Assembly: GCA_028718505.1 (NCBI GenBank)
Contig: JAQULQ010000003.1
Location: 1 to 53,530 of the forward strand
Direction of reading: 5' to 3'
Length of the DNA stretch: 53,530 nucleotides
Source: Candidatus Colwelliibacteriota bacterium
GTDB taxonomy: Bacteria > Patescibacteriota > Minisyncoccia > UBA6257 > Colwellbacteraceae
Below are positions 8,734-18,926 of the stretch, piece by piece (position 1 is the stretch's first letter; every line of letters begins with the position of its first letter). The position numbers were made by a program, and so were the translations under genes. Below the pieces are notes generated by a model. It had not been told where the DNA came from and did not search any database. It was given only the letters and a program-made list of their open reading frames with translations.

Positions 8734-10463
8734 TGCTTCCCTCCGAGGAGATAAAAGAAAAGCTTGACCTAGTCGAGTTTCTAAAGGGCTATGTTGAGCT
8801 CAGGCCAGCGGGCAGGAACTATAAAGGCCTTTGCCCGTTTCATAACGAAAAAACACCGTCATTTATAGTTTCACCGGAGCGTCAGATATGGCGCTGTTTT
8901 GGGTGCGGAGAAGGCGGGGATATTTTCCGATTCCTGATGCGTTATGAAAATCTTGAATTTTACGAAGCACTCGGGGTTTTAGCCGAAAAAGCCGGTATCG
9001 ATATTAAAAGAGGGGCATCCGCTGACCAGCGGCAGTTCAATACTCTCTACGAAATTAATAATGCAGCCAAGGATCTGTATCGGGATAAACTGAAAACCTC
9101 TAAGCTGGCCATCGACTATCTTAAGGGACGGAAACTTGAGGACAAGACGGTCTCTGAGTTTGAGGTCGGTTTTGCACCCCAGGGATTCGACGCCGTCACC
9201 ATCGAGTTAATTAACCAAGGCTATCGGATGGAAGATGTTGTGCGCGCCGGACTGACCGTGAAAACGGAAAAGGGACGATATCTGGATCGGTTCCGGAACA
9301 GGATAATGTTCCCGATCCACAATCACTTTGGAAAAGTGGTTGGGTTCTCCGGCAGAATAATGCCCGGCGGGGATAGTGAAATGGCTAAGTATATCAACAG
9401 CCCTGAAACCCCGATCTTTAATAAATCGAGGGTGCTTTATGGCTTCTGGCGGAGCAAAAAAGCCATTCGTCAGGAGCGGAAAACCCTCTTAGTTGAAGGA
9501 CAAATGGATTTTTTAATGCTTTGGCAGAGAGGTATTGAAAATGTCATTGCAACTTCTGGTACCTCGCTGACTCAGGACCATCTTAAATCCTTAGGAAGGG
9601 TGACTAATAATTTAGTGCTGGCTTTTGATAGTGATGAGGCGGGGCTGATGGCGGCTGAAAGAGTAATTGATATGGGCGGGGCACGTGACTTTAACGTACT
9701 TGTTATGGGCCTCGGCAAGTATAAGGACCCGGCTGAGGCGGCCGAGAGCGACCCGCAGTTCCTGAAAGAGGCTATTGCCGGAGCTAAGCCGGCGATGGAA
9801 CACTACTTCGATTATTATCTGAAAGAGGAGGCTCTCAAAACAGCAGCTAACAAAAAGGAGGTGATTCGCAAAGTCTTGGAGAAAATAGCTAATCTCTCAA
9901 GCGGAGTAGAGAGGGTACACTGGCTAAGGGAGTTAAGTTATAGAGTTAGCATTCCGGAGGCCGAACTCTTAACGGAAACGGAAATGCTGGCGCTAGAAAC
10001 AGAACCGGAGGAGTATATTGCCCAAGATAATCAAGAGAAAAGAAAGCTTTCCCGATCCGAATTGATCGCCGAGAGAATACTCCATATTTTAAGCAATCGG
10101 GACGACTTGAGCGAGTGTGTCACCAGCTATGAGCAATATATTCCCGAGACCTATCTGCAGATTTACAAAGCGATTATCAATAAACAGGAGCTGACCGGAG
10201 AGGCAATGGAAATCATGAATTTGGTCAGCCTCTATCCGGACTATGATGAGGCTCTTAGGGTCGGTGATATACGTCGAGAGGAGCTTGAAGCTCTGTTGGG
10301 CGAACTTGAATACGAGCACCTCAATACTATTAAAGAGCGTCTTCGAAGGGAGATATTGATCGCGGAGAGACGCGGCGAACTTGAGGCCGTGAATGAGAAA
10401 CTAAAAGAGTTTGACGATACTATGCACAGAATGCAAGATATAAGACATGCCAAAGAAAACTAG
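8733..10463 (+). CDS. dnaG: DNA primase
   Basis: '[36 protein letters not shown]' CHC2 zinc finger; '[10 protein letters not shown]' Toprim. Confidence 0.97.
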   Translation: MLPSEEIKEKLDLVEFLKGYVELRPAGRNYKGLCPFHNEKTPSFIVSPERQIWRCFGCGEGGDIFRFLMRYENLEFYEALGVLAEKAGIDIKRGASADQRQFNTLYEINNAAKDLYRDKLKTSKLAIDYLKGRKLEDKTVSEFEVGFAPQGFDAVTIELINQGYRMEDVVRAGLTVKTEKGRYLDRFRNRIMFPIHNHFGKVVGFSGRIMPGGDSEMAKYINSPETPIFNKSRVLYGFWRSKKAIRQERKTLLVEGQMDFLMLWQRGIENVIATSGTSLTQDHLKSLGRVTNNLVLAFDSDEAGLMAAERVIDMGGARDFNVLVMGLGKYKDPAEAAESDPQFLKEAIAGAKPAMEHYFDYYLKEEALKTAANKKEVIRKVLEKIANLSSGVERVHWLRELSYRVSIPEAELLTETEMLALETEPEEYIAQDNQEKRKLSRSELIAERILHILSNRDDLSECVTSYEQYIPETYLQIYKAIINKQELTGEAMEIMNLVSLYPDYDEALRVGDIRREELEALLGELEYEHLNTIKERLRREILIAERRGELEAVNEKLKEFDDTMHRMQDIRHAKEN

Positions 10464-11724
10464 GGTTGTCAGGTCGGCTAATCGGAGAAAAACGGCACGG
10501 AGAACCGCTCAAAAAGTTAAAAAGATCCGCCCGAAGCGCAGACTTTTGCACTCTGCCACGAAGAAAACTGCTAAAAAAGCGTCCCTCAGGCGTAAGCCCG
10601 TTGTGAGGAGAAAGTCTCACATTAAGAAATCTTTACGTGGAGATCTGAAAGCCGCCGGCGGAAAGGAAAAACAGCTTCTAGAGCTTATAAAACGAGGCCA
10701 GGACAAGGGATTCGTGACGGATATAGAGATTATGGATTACTTTCCGGATATAGAAACAGATACTGCTTTTCTGGAGAAGATCTACGACGAACTCGAACAC
10801 AATAGTGTACGGGTTATAGAGGTAGAATCACTTTTGAGCGCACCCTCTGAAGAGATCAGCGAAAAAGAGCTTAGAGAAGCCACCAGCATTAAGGGGACTC
10901 TGCCAGATAATGTACAGATGTATTTGAGGGAGATAGGCAAAACCCCCCTTTTGACTAAACAAGAAGAGAGGGATCTGGCTAAGCGTATTCTAAAGAATGA
11001 TGAAGCTGCCCGACAGCAGCTGATCAAAGCCAACCTTAGATTAGTTGTTTCTATCGCCAAGCGCTATGTTAACCGCAGCCCTCTTTCCATCTCTGATTTG
11101 ATTCAAGAGGGGAACATTGGTCTTTTCAAGGCTGTAGAAAAGTTCGACTACACAAAGGGATTCAAATTCTCTACCTATGCTACATGGTGGATAAGACAGG
11201 CTATTACCCGGGCTTTGGCCGACCAATCACGTACCATTCGCATTCCCGTGCATATGGTAGAAACCATCTCGAAGTTCACTCAAGCCAAGAGGAAATTAGC
11301 CCAGCAGTTGGGGCGAGAGCCGATGGTCGAAGAAATCGCTCTAGAAATGGATCTCTCTGCCGACAAAGTGAGAAATATCCAGAAAATTTCACAAGAAGTG
11401 GTATCGCTGGAGTCACCGATAGGGGACGACGACGATAAGTCGACTCTAGCTGACTTCATCCAGGACGAGAAAAGTCTGACCCCGAACCAGATGACCTCAC
11501 AGCAGCTTTTGAAAGATCAGATTAAAGAGATCATTCAGGACTTGACCGAGAGAGAAAGAAAGATCTTAGAAATGCGTTTTGGCCTTGAAGACGGGGTAAC
11601 CCACACGCTGGAAGAGGTTGGCAAGGTTTTTAATGTTACTCGGGAAAGGATAAGACAGATCGAAGCAAAGGCACTTGAGAAAATCCGGCTGCACGATCAG
11701 TCCAAGCGGTTATCAGATTATTAA
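10447..11724 (+). CDS. rpoD: RNA polymerase primary sigma factor with long basic N-terminal extension
   Basis: '[35 protein letters not shown]', '[17 protein letters not shown]'; first 68 aa contain 30 K/R. Confidence 0.96.
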   Translation: MPKKTRVVRSANRRKTARRTAQKVKKIRPKRRLLHSATKKTAKKASLRRKPVVRRKSHIKKSLRGDLKAAGGKEKQLLELIKRGQDKGFVTDIEIMDYFPDIETDTAFLEKIYDELEHNSVRVIEVESLLSAPSEEISEKELREATSIKGTLPDNVQMYLREIGKTPLLTKQEERDLAKRILKNDEAARQQLIKANLRLVVSIAKRYVNRSPLSISDLIQEGNIGLFKAVEKFDYTKGFKFSTYATWWIRQAITRALADQSRTIRIPVHMVETISKFTQAKRKLAQQLGREPMVEEIALEMDLSADKVRNIQKISQEVVSLESPIGDDDDKSTLADFIQDEKSLTPNQMTSQQLLKDQIKEIIQDLTERERKILEMRFGLEDGVTHTLEEVGKVFNVTRERIRQIEAKALEKIRLHDQSKRLSDY

Positions 11725-11726
11725 TA

Positions 11727-13457
11727 ATGGTGTCCGAAGAAATAAGAAAAAAATTCCTGGATTTCTTCATCCACAGAGACCATAAACTGGTCGGATCTTA
11801 TTCACTAGTGCCGAGCGACCCGTCGGTTCTGTTAACCAGCGCCGGTATGCAGCAATTCAAAGCCTACTATACAGACGGAGTTGACGCGGATAAGGACTTT
11901 GGCTCCCGCAACGTTGTCTCTGTGCAGAAATGTTTTCGAACCAGCGATATTGATGAGGTTGGAGACGAAACTCATCTGACGTTTTTTGAAATGCTGGGCA
12001 ATTTTTCTTTCGGCGGATATTTCAAAAAAGAGGCTATAAAGCTAGCCCACGAATTTATTACCCAGACGCTCGGTCTCAAGATAGACTACGTAACCATTTT
12101 TGGGGGGGATGAAGATGTGCCCGAAGATGAGGAGTCGCGAGAAATATGGAGAGCTATTGATCCCGGCATGAAAGTTATCGGAGCAGGACGCAAAGATAAT
12201 TTCTGGGGTCCAACCGGCAGTGAGGGACCCTGCGGCCCCACTACTGAAATTTATGTGAATGGTGTAGAGGTGTGGAACCTGGTTTTTAATGAGTTTTATC
12301 TTCGGCCGGATGGCAAGCTAGAAAGGCTGGAAAGTCCAGGCGTGGATACGGGTTGCGGTTTGGAAAGGCTAACGGCCGTGATGGACGGGTCTGGTCATAT
12401 TTTTGAGACGGATATCTTTGGGGAAACCGTTGAAAAAATAAAAGAGTTAAAACCCGATTTAGAAGAAAAAGTGGTCAGAATTTTCGCTGACCATTTGAGA
12501 GCCTGCTGCTTCCTGATCGCAGACGGCATTCGGCCAGCCAACAAAGAGGCTGGTTATATCCTCCGCCGGCTGATTAGAAAACTCATCGCCTATGAATTGA
12601 AGTTCGATTTTCACACTAGCTCCTTAACGGAGGTACCGGCGATTATTGTAAGAAAGTTCCAAGATATTTATCCAGAGCTGGACGAAAATCAGATAACTGA
12701 GGTTTTGGATGAAGAAAGGACCAAGTTCAAGACGGCTATCAGCCGGGGGTTGAAAGAGCTGGCAGACTGCCAACGGCTCACAGCCGCCGAAGCTTTTCAC
12801 CTCTATGAGACTTACGGTTTGCCCTTCGACCTGATAAAAGAAATGGCCCCTAGTGACCTCGGTCAGAACCTAAGTTATAAAGACTTTGAAAATGAGTTTG
12901 GGAAACATCAAGAAGTCTCACGGGCAGGAGTTGAGAGGAAGTTCGGGGGGCACGGGCTGCTTTTGGACACGGGCGAACTAAAGGCAACGGATGAACAGGA
13001 ATTGAGGCGCGTTACACGCTTGCACACTGCCACCCATCTTATGCAGGCAGCGCTGAAGAAAGTTCTGGGTGATAAAATTGAACAGCGCGGTTCAGATATT
13101 ACAACCGAGCGGACGCGCTTCGATTTTTTGTTTGACCGCAAATTGACTGACGACGAGATCCGGCAGGTTGAAGACCTGGTTAATGATGTAATTCAGAGAG
13201 ATTTGCCTGTTAATTTTGAAGAAATGCCCCTTGAGCAAGCGAAGGAAACGGGTGCCTTGTATTTCTTCAAGGGTAAATATCCGCCGGTGGTCAAGGTTTA
13301 CTATGTGGGCAGTTCCATAAAGAATGCATTTTCCAAAGAACTGTGCGGAGGACCTCATGCTGAGCGCACCGGTGAGATGGGTAAATTCAGAATCCGACAG
13401 CAGAAAGCGGTAGCCGAGGGGGTCAGGCGTATTAAAGCTGACTTAGAAGAGTTATGA
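11727..13457 (+). CDS. alaS: Alanyl-tRNA synthetase, short form lacking C-Ala domain
   Basis: 'LLTSAGMQQFKAYYTDG', 'HTATHLMQAAL', 'CGGPHAERTGEMGKFRI'; ends at 576 aa just after the editing/SAD domain. Confidence 0.94.
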   Translation: MVSEEIRKKFLDFFIHRDHKLVGSYSLVPSDPSVLLTSAGMQQFKAYYTDGVDADKDFGSRNVVSVQKCFRTSDIDEVGDETHLTFFEMLGNFSFGGYFKKEAIKLAHEFITQTLGLKIDYVTIFGGDEDVPEDEESREIWRAIDPGMKVIGAGRKDNFWGPTGSEGPCGPTTEIYVNGVEVWNLVFNEFYLRPDGKLERLESPGVDTGCGLERLTAVMDGSGHIFETDIFGETVEKIKELKPDLEEKVVRIFADHLRACCFLIADGIRPANKEAGYILRRLIRKLIAYELKFDFHTSSLTEVPAIIVRKFQDIYPELDENQITEVLDEERTKFKTAISRGLKELADCQRLTAAEAFHLYETYGLPFDLIKEMAPSDLGQNLSYKDFENEFGKHQEVSRAGVERKFGGHGLLLDTGELKATDEQELRRVTRLHTATHLMQAALKKVLGDKIEQRGSDITTERTRFDFLFDRKLTDDEIRQVEDLVNDVIQRDLPVNFEEMPLEQAKETGALYFFKGKYPPVVKVYYVGSSIKNAFSKELCGGPHAERTGEMGKFRIRQQKAVAEGVRRIKADLEEL

Positions 13458-14353
13458 GGATAACAGAGCTTCACCCAGATCAGGCGGTCACAATTTTCTC
13501 AGCCGTTAAAATAGCGCGGGAGCATCCGACGCGAGCCCTCACGCCCGTTGATTTGGAGAATTATATCTCGCAGGCTGTTTGGAAGTTCTTTGATCGGTGC
13601 CGAGGAGAAGCCGCTGCCAAACTCAATGTTCGGGAGATGGATTTGGTGCTAAGTGATGTGCGCATTACCGGCGTGCGCATCGATGGCCATCAGATTATTA
13701 ACCCGACTGGCTTCACGGGGAGTGAGTTCGAAATAGGCCTGAGCTTAACGGTGACAAGAAGCGGGGTCGCGGATGAGGGTGCCTATTTGGTCGAGGGGGG
13801 AAGCATGCGAGCCTATATGCTGGCCAAGATCTTAGGATTAGGGCGAGCTTTTTTTATCGAGAGCGGAGGCAGGACAACCAGTATCTTTTCTATTAATGGG
13901 AGTGAGATTCACCATCTTAATAGTTTCCAGTGGGGTAAGAATAATATTATTGAATCGCTGAACCAAAGCATTCTGGTGTTGGAGGAGGGCGTTCTGCACG
14001 GGCTTTATGATAAGTACGCAATAGGCAACACCTCAGAGAAACTGTGCCGAAAGATCGATAAGGTTTTTTATCAGGCATTTGATGCGATCGTTGGCGGTGC
14101 TCTCACGAGCGTCAAGAATGCCGGAGGGATGCGTTTTAACACACCGCCAACGATATATTTTTATCCTCGTTTCTCCGTGCCGTCAGGGGTATACCGAAAG
14201 TATTTTCCCTCCGGCCGGATGAAATTGAGGTTTTTCAAAGTAGATGAAGACCTCGATATCGAGACTTTTATTAATGAGAATATTCACGGAGTCTACGAAG
14301 AGCTTAATGAATTAGCTGCCAGGCGTATCAAGTGGCTTATGCCAGCTTTGTAG
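13454..14353 (+). CDS. FtsA/PilM-like actin-fold protein (divergent)
   Basis: 'DLVLSDVRITGVRIDGHQIINPTGFTGSEFEIGLSLTVT' resembles SHS2 region of FtsA-type proteins; inferred. Confidence 0.45.
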   Translation: MRITELHPDQAVTIFSAVKIAREHPTRALTPVDLENYISQAVWKFFDRCRGEAAAKLNVREMDLVLSDVRITGVRIDGHQIINPTGFTGSEFEIGLSLTVTRSGVADEGAYLVEGGSMRAYMLAKILGLGRAFFIESGGRTTSIFSINGSEIHHLNSFQWGKNNIIESLNQSILVLEEGVLHGLYDKYAIGNTSEKLCRKIDKVFYQAFDAIVGGALTSVKNAGGMRFNTPPTIYFYPRFSVPSGVYRKYFPSGRMKLRFFKVDEDLDIETFINENIHGVYEELNELAARRIKWLMPAL

Positions 14354-14392
14354 GTTTCTAAAATTAACAGTAAGGGGATATAATGATACCTG

Positions 14393-15946
14393 TTGGTGAG
14401 TAAGAAGATATATCTAAATAAGTCTGATTCGGTCGCGTCGGCCATAGACAAAGTGATAAACGCCCCTGACGAAGAGGTCGTTTTATATATCCCGCGCGAT
14501 GCTGAAGCGGCTAAGACAAAGCGGGATATCGAGCTCATTAAAAGAGAGGTGGAGGCCTCCGGGAAAAGTATTGCCATTGAATCAGTAGATGATGAAACTT
14601 TGGAATTGGCAGCCGCCTCGGGTATCAAAGCCACTAATCCATTTTTGGGAAGAAGTAAAAATACCGTTTCTGACATCATTGTAGCCAAGCCCCGGAGACA
14701 GATGGCTAATGAAGTCGGGGAAGCGGGGAGAACCGCAGTTGAGAAAAAGGCCGCCAGAGTGAGAGTCGGCGCGGTCCGGTCCGCTCATTCATCTTCAGCC
14801 AAAGGTTTGAAGAGAACACTGATTATCGTGGGGCTCATTGCCGGCCTGACTGTAGTTGCGACGCTTGCCCTAGTGGCTATGCCGCGGGTCACGGTCGGTC
14901 TGACTCTGGAAAAAATCCAGCATGGGTATATAGGTGCTTTGCAGGTTTCGCCATCTATCGAAGAGAGCACGGTTGACGATTCAATGGTAAAACTAAGAGG
15001 GATTTTGTCATCGAAGCAAAAAAATATTACGGAACGTTATCCGGCGACCGGGACCGATAGCGTAGGTAGAAAAGCACAGGGAATTATCACGATCTATAAC
15101 AATTTCAGCACAGAACCGCAGGCCCTAGTTAAGTCCACTCGTTTCGAAACACCCGAAGGCTATATTTATCGGTTAGACCAAGGTGTTACGGTGCCTGGGG
15201 CAACAAGTGAGGGGGGCGTGCTTGTTCCCTCCTCTATGGAGGCTGCTGTGACGGCTGATCAGCCTGGAGATAAGTATAATATTGACCCTGTGGCTAAATT
15301 TACCATCCCGGGCTTCCGCGGCTCTTCAAAGTTCGAAGGCTTTTACGGCGAATCAAAGGAGGCGATGAGGGGTGGTTCCACGGGAGAGGTGGAGGTAGCT
15401 ACGGACGAAGATATAGAGAGTGCGCGTGCGGACATTGAGCAGACTCTTAAAGAGGCACTTCAGGCAGAAATTCTTATGGATATGCCAGAGGATATCAAAA
15501 TATTAGAAGACGCCTACGATTTTATTGTGGTAAAAGAACAAATCGATGAGATAGCGGATGAAAACGGCGAGTTCAGCATTACTCTTTATGGAGAGATATC
15601 CCTTATCGGTTTCGATGAAGACGAGCTGTTGACGGTTTTAGGCAAACGCTTTTCAGAAGAATCGGGTAAAGAGTTGATGAACTTCAGTAAAAAAATTGAG
15701 TATGGTCAGGTTAAAATTGACCTGACGGCTGGGGTATTGGACTCAGCCATCAATGTGGAATCAGAGTGGATCCAGCCGTTTAATGAAGACGAGTTCAAGC
15801 AGGAGATAGCCGGCATGACGAAGAACCAGCTAAAAGAAACCGTTTTTTCAACGCCGGGAGTTATCAGGGGGGAGGTTAAGATGTGGCCGTTCTGGGTAAA
15901 CAAAGCCCCCAAAGATCTGGATAAGATCACCGTTGACGCTATCTAG
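14393..15946 (+). CDS. Baseplate J-like domain membrane protein (TTG start, or GTG at 14396)
   Basis: Cytoplasmic N-term, single TM ('TLIIVGLIAGLTVVATLALVAM'), then 'KAQGIITIYNNFSTEPQALVKSTRFETPEGYIYRL' typical of baseplate-J-annotated proteins. Confidence 0.6.
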   Translation: MVSKKIYLNKSDSVASAIDKVINAPDEEVVLYIPRDAEAAKTKRDIELIKREVEASGKSIAIESVDDETLELAAASGIKATNPFLGRSKNTVSDIIVAKPRRQMANEVGEAGRTAVEKKAARVRVGAVRSAHSSSAKGLKRTLIIVGLIAGLTVVATLALVAMPRVTVGLTLEKIQHGYIGALQVSPSIEESTVDDSMVKLRGILSSKQKNITERYPATGTDSVGRKAQGIITIYNNFSTEPQALVKSTRFETPEGYIYRLDQGVTVPGATSEGGVLVPSSMEAAVTADQPGDKYNIDPVAKFTIPGFRGSSKFEGFYGESKEAMRGGSTGEVEVATDEDIESARADIEQTLKEALQAEILMDMPEDIKILEDAYDFIVVKEQIDEIADENGEFSITLYGEISLIGFDEDELLTVLGKRFSEESGKELMNFSKKIEYGQVKIDLTAGVLDSAINVESEWIQPFNEDEFKQEIAGMTKNQLKETVFSTPGVIRGEVKMWPFWVNKAPKDLDKITVDAI

Positions 15947-15961
15947 CCCGTATGTTAGTAT
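15933..15961 (+). promoter_or_regulatory. Promoter of the infA-rpmJ-rpsM... operon
   Basis: TTGACG (15933-15938), 17-nt spacer, TGt-TAGTAT (-10 at 15956-15961); predicted +1 about 15968, ATG 15975. Confidence 0.65.
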
Positions 15962-15974
15962 CATCCCGCATTAA

Positions 15975-16172
15975 ATGACCGTTGAAGGGACAGTGGTAGA
16001 AGCCCTGCCAGGGGCAACCTTCAGGGTTAAGTTAAGCGACGAGAGGGAAGTCCTGGCTTATATTGCCGGCAAGATGCGGATACGCCACATCAGGATTCTA
16101 CCCGGGGACAAGGTTAAGTTAGAATTACCAGAATCCAACGGCGATAGGGGCAGGATAACCTGGCGAATGTAG
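15975..16172 (+). CDS. infA: Translation initiation factor IF-1
   Basis: 65 aa S1/OB fold '[18 protein letters not shown]...[18 protein letters not shown]'; ribosomal operon position. Confidence 0.93.
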   Translation: MTVEGTVVEALPGATFRVKLSDEREVLAYIAGKMRIRHIRILPGDKVKLELPESNGDRGRITWRM

Positions 16173-16179
16173 CGGTTCT

Positions 16180-16296
16180 ATGAAGGTTCAAGCGTCAGTT
16201 AAAAAAATTTGTAAGAAGTGTCAGACCATCCGCCGCAAAGGGCGGGTTTACGTAATTTGTAAGGCCAGTTCGAAACATAAGCAAAGACAAGGATGA
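16180..16296 (+). CDS. rpmJ: 50S ribosomal protein L36 (not in supplied ORF track)
   Basis: Translated by hand: [38 protein letters not shown], 38 aa; zinc ligands C-x2-C ... C ... H; between infA and rpsM. Confidence 0.97.
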   Translation: MKVQASVKKICKKCQTIRRKGRVYVICKASSKHKQRQG

Positions 16297-16676
16297 GACT
16301 TTTCGGAATTAACATACCTGACGAGAAGAAAATAGGAATTGCTCTAACCAGTGTTTATGGTCTAGGGCGGACAAGCGCTGCTAAAATTTTAACGGAAGCT
16401 AAGATCAGTCCAGATAAGAGAACGAAAGAATTGAACCAGGACGATCTAAGTAAGATTAAGCAGTATATAGAACAACACCATAGAGTCGAGGGGGAGCTGC
16501 GGCAGGATATAAGACAGAACATCGGCCGTCTAAAAAATATCAAGAGCTATCGCGGTATTCGGCACCTAAAACACTTGCCGGTGAGAGGACAAAACACCAA
16601 AAGAAATTCGAGAACAGTGAGGGGAAATGTGAGAAATACAATGGGGAGCGGACGTCGAAAACTTTCTTTGAAGTAA
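16293..16676 (+). CDS. rpsM: 30S ribosomal protein S13
   Basis: '[24 protein letters not shown]', '[23 protein letters not shown]'. Confidence 0.97.
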   Translation: MRLFGINIPDEKKIGIALTSVYGLGRTSAAKILTEAKISPDKRTKELNQDDLSKIKQYIEQHHRVEGELRQDIRQNIGRLKNIKSYRGIRHLKHLPVRGQNTKRNSRTVRGNVRNTMGSGRRKLSLK

Positions 16677-16677
16677 T

Positions 16678-17136
16678 ATGGGTAAGAAAAAAGTAATTGA
16701 GAAGGGATTAGATGTGGCAGAGGGCAAATCTGATAAAGCCGCCGAGGGGATGCCTGCTGCCGGCCGTAAAAAAACGGAACTGCGCGGGAGAATAGAGAAG
16801 GGAAGGATTTACATAAAATCTTCTTACAACAATACGACTATTACTGCTACTGACGAAAAGGGTAATGTCGTGGCTTGGTCATCTGCCGGTTCAATGGGAT
16901 TCGCGGGCCCCAAAAAGGCTACTCCATTTGCAGCTTCGAAGGTAATCGCTGCCATTGTTGAGAAAACGGATAAAACCGGACCCAAAAAAGTTGACCTGTA
17001 TGTATCTGGCATCGGCCCGGGCAGAGATTCAGCCGTCAGGTCTCTAGCTGTACAGGGATTTGAGATAGAATCGATCCGCGACGTCACCCCGATAGCTCAC
17101 AACGGTCCTAAACCCCGTAAAGTAAGGAGAAATTAG
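16678..17136 (+). CDS. rpsK: 30S ribosomal protein S11
   Basis: 'IYIKSSYNNTTITATDEKGNVVAWSSAGSMGFAGPKKATPFAA'. Confidence 0.97.
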   Translation: MGKKKVIEKGLDVAEGKSDKAAEGMPAAGRKKTELRGRIEKGRIYIKSSYNNTTITATDEKGNVVAWSSAGSMGFAGPKKATPFAASKVIAAIVEKTDKTGPKKVDLYVSGIGPGRDSAVRSLAVQGFEIESIRDVTPIAHNGPKPRKVRRN

Positions 17137-17139
17137 AAC

Positions 17140-17769
17140 ATGCCGCGTATTTTAGAAAAAAAGGAAAGAAGCCTTGGGGTTAAGCTTTCGCGCAAGGGTG
17201 AAAGAGCCAATTCTCCCAAAGCAGCTCTTGTCAGAAAACCGTACCGGCCTGGACCGCAGGGGAAAAGATACAGAGGGAAGGTTAGCGAATACGGCCTGCA
17301 GCTGCAGGAGAAGCAGAAGGTTAAGTTCAGTTATGGAGTAACCGAACGTCAGCTGAGGAATATTTTTAAATCCGCTCTTAAGCGGGCCAGAAGCCGGGGG
17401 GTCTCTGAAACAGTATCTGTTATGAATACGCTCGAGAAGCGCTTGGACAACGTTATCATGCGCTTGGGCCTGACGGAGGGCCGCTCTTTGGCCAGACAGA
17501 TGGTTTCCCATGGACACTTTTTAGTAAACGGCAAGAGAGTTAAAACACCCTCATATCAGGTTAAGGTCGGTGATAAAATCTCTATCAGGCCGCAGTCGCA
17601 GGGCATGGCTTATTTTGGAGAGTTGAGGGATAAGATAAAAAAATATGAGCCGCCTGTATGGCTCAAGCTTGACCAGACTCAGCTAGAAGGAGGGGTGGTG
17701 GGGGAGCCGGAGGCTGTTGATGTTCCCTTTAATATAAGTTTAATAGTCGATTATTATTCTAAAAAATAA
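17140..17769 (+). CDS. rpsD: 30S ribosomal protein S4
   Basis: 'LEKRLDNVIMRLGLTEGRSLARQMVSHGHFLVNGKRV' S4 domain. Confidence 0.97.
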   Translation: MPRILEKKERSLGVKLSRKGERANSPKAALVRKPYRPGPQGKRYRGKVSEYGLQLQEKQKVKFSYGVTERQLRNIFKSALKRARSRGVSETVSVMNTLEKRLDNVIMRLGLTEGRSLARQMVSHGHFLVNGKRVKTPSYQVKVGDKISIRPQSQGMAYFGELRDKIKKYEPPVWLKLDQTQLEGGVVGEPEAVDVPFNISLIVDYYSKK

Positions 17770-17771
17770 AC

Positions 17772-18560
17772 ATGGAATACATTTATCTAAGCGAAACAGT
17801 CAAAGTTAAGAAGGTCTCGGAAAGCACTTCGCAGGGTTCGTTCGAAATAGAGGGTTTGTTCCGGGGGTATGGGATTACCATTGGTAATGCGCTTAGGAGG
17901 GTTCTGATCTCTTCTTTACCTGGCGCAGCTATCACTAGATTCAGCTTGAAGGGGGCGGGACATGAATTTACCACTATTCCGGGAATGGTAGAGAACATTG
18001 TTGAACTCGGCCTGAATCTTAAAAAGGTCAGGTTTAATTTTCATGCCGATGAACCTCAAGAGTTGTCTCTTAAATTTAAAGGAGAGGGAGATGTGAAGGC
18101 GGGAGATATCAAGGGCAATCCGCAGGTTGAAATACAGAATCCGGATCTGCATATAGCAACGCTCACTACCAAGGGAGCTGAAATAGACATGAGGCTGACG
18201 GTTGAAAAGGGATTAGGTTACGTTCCTATTGAGTCACAGAAGATCGACAGGCTGCCGATCGGGACGGTTGCTCTCGATGCGATTTTTTCACCGGTAACTA
18301 ACGTTAATTTCAACGTGGAGAATATGCGTATCGGTGATAGAACAGACTACAACCGGATAAAACTGGATATAGAAACGGATGGTACTATTTCGCCCTCTCG
18401 TGCCCTGCACAAAGCCGCTAATGTTCTGATTGACCACCTCAAAAAGATATCTGAGATCGAGATTAGTGAGGAGAAGGTACCGGCTAAGAACTCGGGGGCA
18501 AAGAAAACAGCAACTCCCAATAAGTCCAAGACGGGCGATTCGGCGAAGAAAAATGAATAG
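17772..18560 (+). CDS. rpoA: RNA polymerase subunit alpha, N-terminal domain only (no alpha-CTD)
   Basis: 'GYGITIGNALRRVLISSLPGAAI' and 'ALHKAANVLIDHL' of alpha-NTD; ends in low-complexity 'AKNSGAKKTATPNKSKTGDSAKKNE' with no HhH CTD. Confidence 0.95.
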   Translation: MEYIYLSETVKVKKVSESTSQGSFEIEGLFRGYGITIGNALRRVLISSLPGAAITRFSLKGAGHEFTTIPGMVENIVELGLNLKKVRFNFHADEPQELSLKFKGEGDVKAGDIKGNPQVEIQNPDLHIATLTTKGAEIDMRLTVEKGLGYVPIESQKIDRLPIGTVALDAIFSPVTNVNFNVENMRIGDRTDYNRIKLDIETDGTISPSRALHKAANVLIDHLKKISEIEISEEKVPAKNSGAKKTATPNKSKTGDSAKKNE

Positions 18561-18569
18561 GAGGGAACA

Positions 18570-18920
18570 ATGAAACATCTTAAGCAAGGGCGCAAGTTTG
18601 GCTTAAAAACCGGTCAGCGCAGGTCTTTCTTACGGATTTTGGTACATAACCTCGTAATGAAAGGGAGCATTAAAACTACTGAAGCGCGGGCCAAAGAGAT
18701 CCGCCCACGGGTAGAGAAGCTGGTGACGATAGCCAAAAAGAACGACTTAGCAGCCCTTAAGCTCCTGAGCGAGAGATTGCCTAAGACTTCAGCATACAAG
18801 CTTTACCATGAGGTAGCCCCTCGGTATCAAGGCCGGAAGGGAGGATATTTACGGATCAAGAAAGTAGCTGACAGAAGAAAAAGGGACGGGGTGTCTCAAG
18901 TGGTAATAGAATTTGTTTAG
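18570..18920 (+). CDS. rplQ: 50S ribosomal protein L17
   Basis: 'MKHLKQGRKFGLKTGQRRSFLRILVHNLVMKGSIKTTEARAKEIRPRVEKLVT'. Confidence 0.97.
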   Translation: MKHLKQGRKFGLKTGQRRSFLRILVHNLVMKGSIKTTEARAKEIRPRVEKLVTIAKKNDLAALKLLSERLPKTSAYKLYHEVAPRYQGRKGGYLRIKKVADRRKRDGVSQVVIEFV

Positions 18921-18926
18921 TTTCAT

